Part shown: positions 6,173 to 7,051 of the stretch, piece by piece | Layout: the number at the start of each line of letters is the position of its first letter | How positions within the stretch are numbered: the stretch's first letter is position 1 | Source: Candidatus Thermokryptus sp. | GTDB lineage: Bacteria > Bacteroidota > Ignavibacteria > Kryptoniales > Kryptoniaceae | Length of the DNA stretch: 7,051 nucleotides | Direction of reading: 5' to 3' | Assembly: GCA_028276305.1 (NCBI GenBank) | Contig: JAPYWO010000055.1 | Coordinates: 1 to 7,051, forward strand | Translations under genes and position numbers: made by a program | Notes under the pieces: model-generated | Told to the model about the DNA's origin: nothing | Database searches by the model: none | Seen by the model: the letters and a program-made list of their open reading frames with translations, nothing else

Positions 6173-6201
6173 TTGACATAGTGATTTTTTTGAGTTATAT
6201 T
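6173..6201 (+). promoter_or_regulatory. Near-consensus sigma70-like promoter of the biotin carrier gene
   Basis: TTGACA (6173-6178), a spacer of exactly 17 nt, then TATATT (6196-6201). The ATG at 6231 follows 29 nt after the -10 box, leaving a leader of about 20-24 nt that contains GAGAAG as a weak ribosome binding site. The -35 box is a full consensus match and the -10 differs at one or two positions. Confidence 0.7.
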
Positions 6202-6230
6202 TAAATCGTAAAATACAAGTTGAGAAGCGA

Positions 6231-6740
6231 ATGAAGGTAATTGTTAATGATTTAAGTTTTGATGTTGATTTGCAGAAAAGGGAACAAGGGAAGTTTGAGG
6301 CGGAAATAGGGGGGAAAAAGTTTAAGGTTGAGATTTTAAACCTGTCAAAAAATGAGATAACCCTTTCAATAGATGGCAAAGTATTTAATTTCAGTTTTAG
6401 TTTTGATGGGGAAACGATCAATTTGGTTGATTCAATTTCCGATTATGAGTGTAGGGTCTTGAACAAATTTCAAGAGTTGATAGATTCCTACCGAAGCACC
6501 TACCTTGATAAAGAAAAAAGCGAGAAAATCTTGAAATCACCTATGCCCGGGCTTATAACCAAGATTCTCGTCAAGCCCGGGATGAAAATTAAAGTTGGGG
6601 ACAAGCTCTTAATTCTTGAGGCAATGAAGATGGAAAACGAAATCAGAAGTGATGTTGAGGGGACGATTGAAGCAATACTTGTCAATGAAGGTGAAGCGGT
6701 TGAGAAGGGAGCAGAACTGTTGAAAATTTCTTCAAACTAA
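6231..6740 (+). CDS. Biotin carboxyl carrier protein (biotin/lipoyl-attachment domain)
   Basis: 169 residues. The C-terminal half (about 100-168) is a biotinyl domain: LKSPMPGLITKILVKPGMKIKVGD opens it, EAMKMEN (130-136) holds the biotin-accepting lysine K133, and GTIEAILVNEGEAVEKGAELL closes it. The first about 70 residues are short beta strands (FEAEIGGKKFKVEIL, EITLSIDGKVFNFSF) resembling the N-terminal part of carrier subunits of acyl-CoA carboxylases and biotin-dependent decarboxylases; residues about 71-99 look like a linker. The protein would carry CO2 between a biotin carboxylase and a carboxyltransferase in the cytoplasm, for example on acetyl- or propionyl-CoA. Neither partner is in this window, so the pathway cannot be fixed, and accB is avoided because the protein could serve propionyl- or methylmalonyl-CoA chemistry. 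It has its own promoter and is followed after 18 nt by an outer-membrane protein gene, probably co-transcribed. Confidence 0.9.
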   Translation: MKVIVNDLSFDVDLQKREQGKFEAEIGGKKFKVEILNLSKNEITLSIDGKVFNFSFSFDGETINLVDSISDYECRVLNKFQELIDSYRSTYLDKEKSEKILKSPMPGLITKILVKPGMKIKVGDKLLILEAMKMENEIRSDVEGTIEAILVNEGEAVEKGAELLKISSN

Positions 6741-6749
6741 ACAAAAAAT

Positions 6750-6754
6750 GGAGG
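6750..6754 (+). promoter_or_regulatory. Strong Shine-Dalgarno for the FadL/OmpP1 gene
   Basis: GGAGG sits 4 nt before the ATG at 6759 and fixes that start. An ATG at 6748 in another frame overlaps the site but closes after eight codons. Most other genes in this window have weak sites, so this is the clearest one. Confidence 0.75.
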
Positions 6755-6758
6755 AAAT

Positions 6759-7051
6759 ATGCGATTTATTTTAACCCTTGCTGTTTTATCTTTAGTTTTA
6801 CCAACTTTGGTATTTTCAGGTGGCTTTCAAATTAACGAACACGGCGCAAGAGCCACCGGTATGGCTGGGGCATTTGTTACATCGTATGCCCCGATAAGCA
6901 TCTTTTACAATCCCGCTGGTTTATCTTATTTGAAAGGGACAAATCTTTCACTTGGGACAACGCTTATTTTCCCCTCAGCCAGATTTCGCGGTCCTTATCA
7001 ACTTAACACAACACAAGAAAGTAAAATGGTTAAACAAGTTTTTTACCCGAG
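6759..7051 (+). CDS. OmpP1/FadL/TodX-family outer-membrane transport protein (partial, N-terminal 97 residues)
   Basis: The frame is open to the right edge. Residues 1-20 (ending LPTLVFS) form a Sec signal peptide, with cleavage likely before GGFQINEHG. The mature N terminus matches the FadL family: GFQINEHGARATGMAGAF at 22-39, then a hydrophobic stretch and IFYNPAGLSYL at 48-58, with the typical NPAG. In FadL the N-terminal segment acts as the hatch inside a 14-strand beta barrel that takes up long-chain fatty acids or other hydrophobic compounds; the full family length is about 400-500 residues, so most of the barrel lies beyond the window. It follows the biotin carrier gene by 18 nt on the same strand and is probably in its operon. 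Specificity for fatty acids is a family-level guess. Confidence 0.88.
   Translation, partial: MRFILTLAVLSLVLPTLVFSGGFQINEHGARATGMAGAFVTSYAPISIFYNPAGLSYLKGTNLSLGTTLIFPSARFRGPYQLNTTQESKMVKQVFYP

Noticed and set aside
6143..6421. Minus-strand open frame of 92 codons over the biotin carrier start
   Set aside because: It runs antisense across the promoter and N terminus of a clear biotin carrier gene and has low-complexity Ser/Phe/Lys composition.

Overview
The window looks like a chromosomal segment from a low-GC (by eye about 38-40%) Gram-negative bacterium of the FCB superphylum, probably near Ignavibacteria or Candidatus Kryptonia. The evidence is a C-terminal type IX secretion (Por) sorting domain with an NYPNPFNP motif on a large secreted propeller protein, an OmpP1/FadL-type outer-membrane protein, a lipoprotein signal, and secreted fibronectin-III-like proteins. 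The lineage is inferred from protein style, not from a marker gene. I see no rRNA, tRNA, CRISPR array, transposase or phage gene.

Left part (1-3377, all minus strand): a compact four-gene operon read right to left. It runs maf (dTTP/UTP-type nucleotide pyrophosphatase), a UPF0104/LPG-synthase-TM-type membrane protein, a trimeric-type purine nucleoside phosphorylase, and a lipoprotein cut by the window edge. The lipoprotein joins a GH2-type sugar-binding jelly roll to an alpha/beta-hydrolase esterase. Junctions are an 8-nt overlap, a 17-nt overlap and a 1-nt gap, so translational coupling is likely. The first and third genes belong to nucleotide housekeeping; the last acts at the envelope and does not obviously share a pathway with them.

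Middle (3378-4100): a small secreted FN3-like protein (3469-3861, minus) with a good sigma70-like promoter upstream and a rho-independent terminator downstream. That terminator ends only about 20 nt before maf. Upstream of the small gene lies a non-coding patch of palindromic, REP-like repeats (3929-4100): two diverged copies of one unit flanking a different GC-rich hairpin.

Right part (4101-7051): a 658-residue secreted protein on the minus strand with seven closely similar propeller blades, two FN3-like modules and a T9SS sorting tail. It is divergent from a plus-strand pair: an unlinked biotin carboxyl carrier protein, driven by a near-consensus TTGACA-N17-TATATT promoter, and a FadL/OmpP1-family outer-membrane protein cut by the right edge, 18 nt downstream with a strong GGAGG ribosome binding site. 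The 153-bp divergent region holds an imperfect inverted repeat between the candidate promoters.

Nothing here is clearly a new defence or mobile system. The items most worth a second look are the propeller blades with conserved framework and variable loop positions, the jelly-roll/middle-domain/esterase lipoprotein, the short FN3 protein with a basic tryptophan-containing tail, and the REP-like patch.
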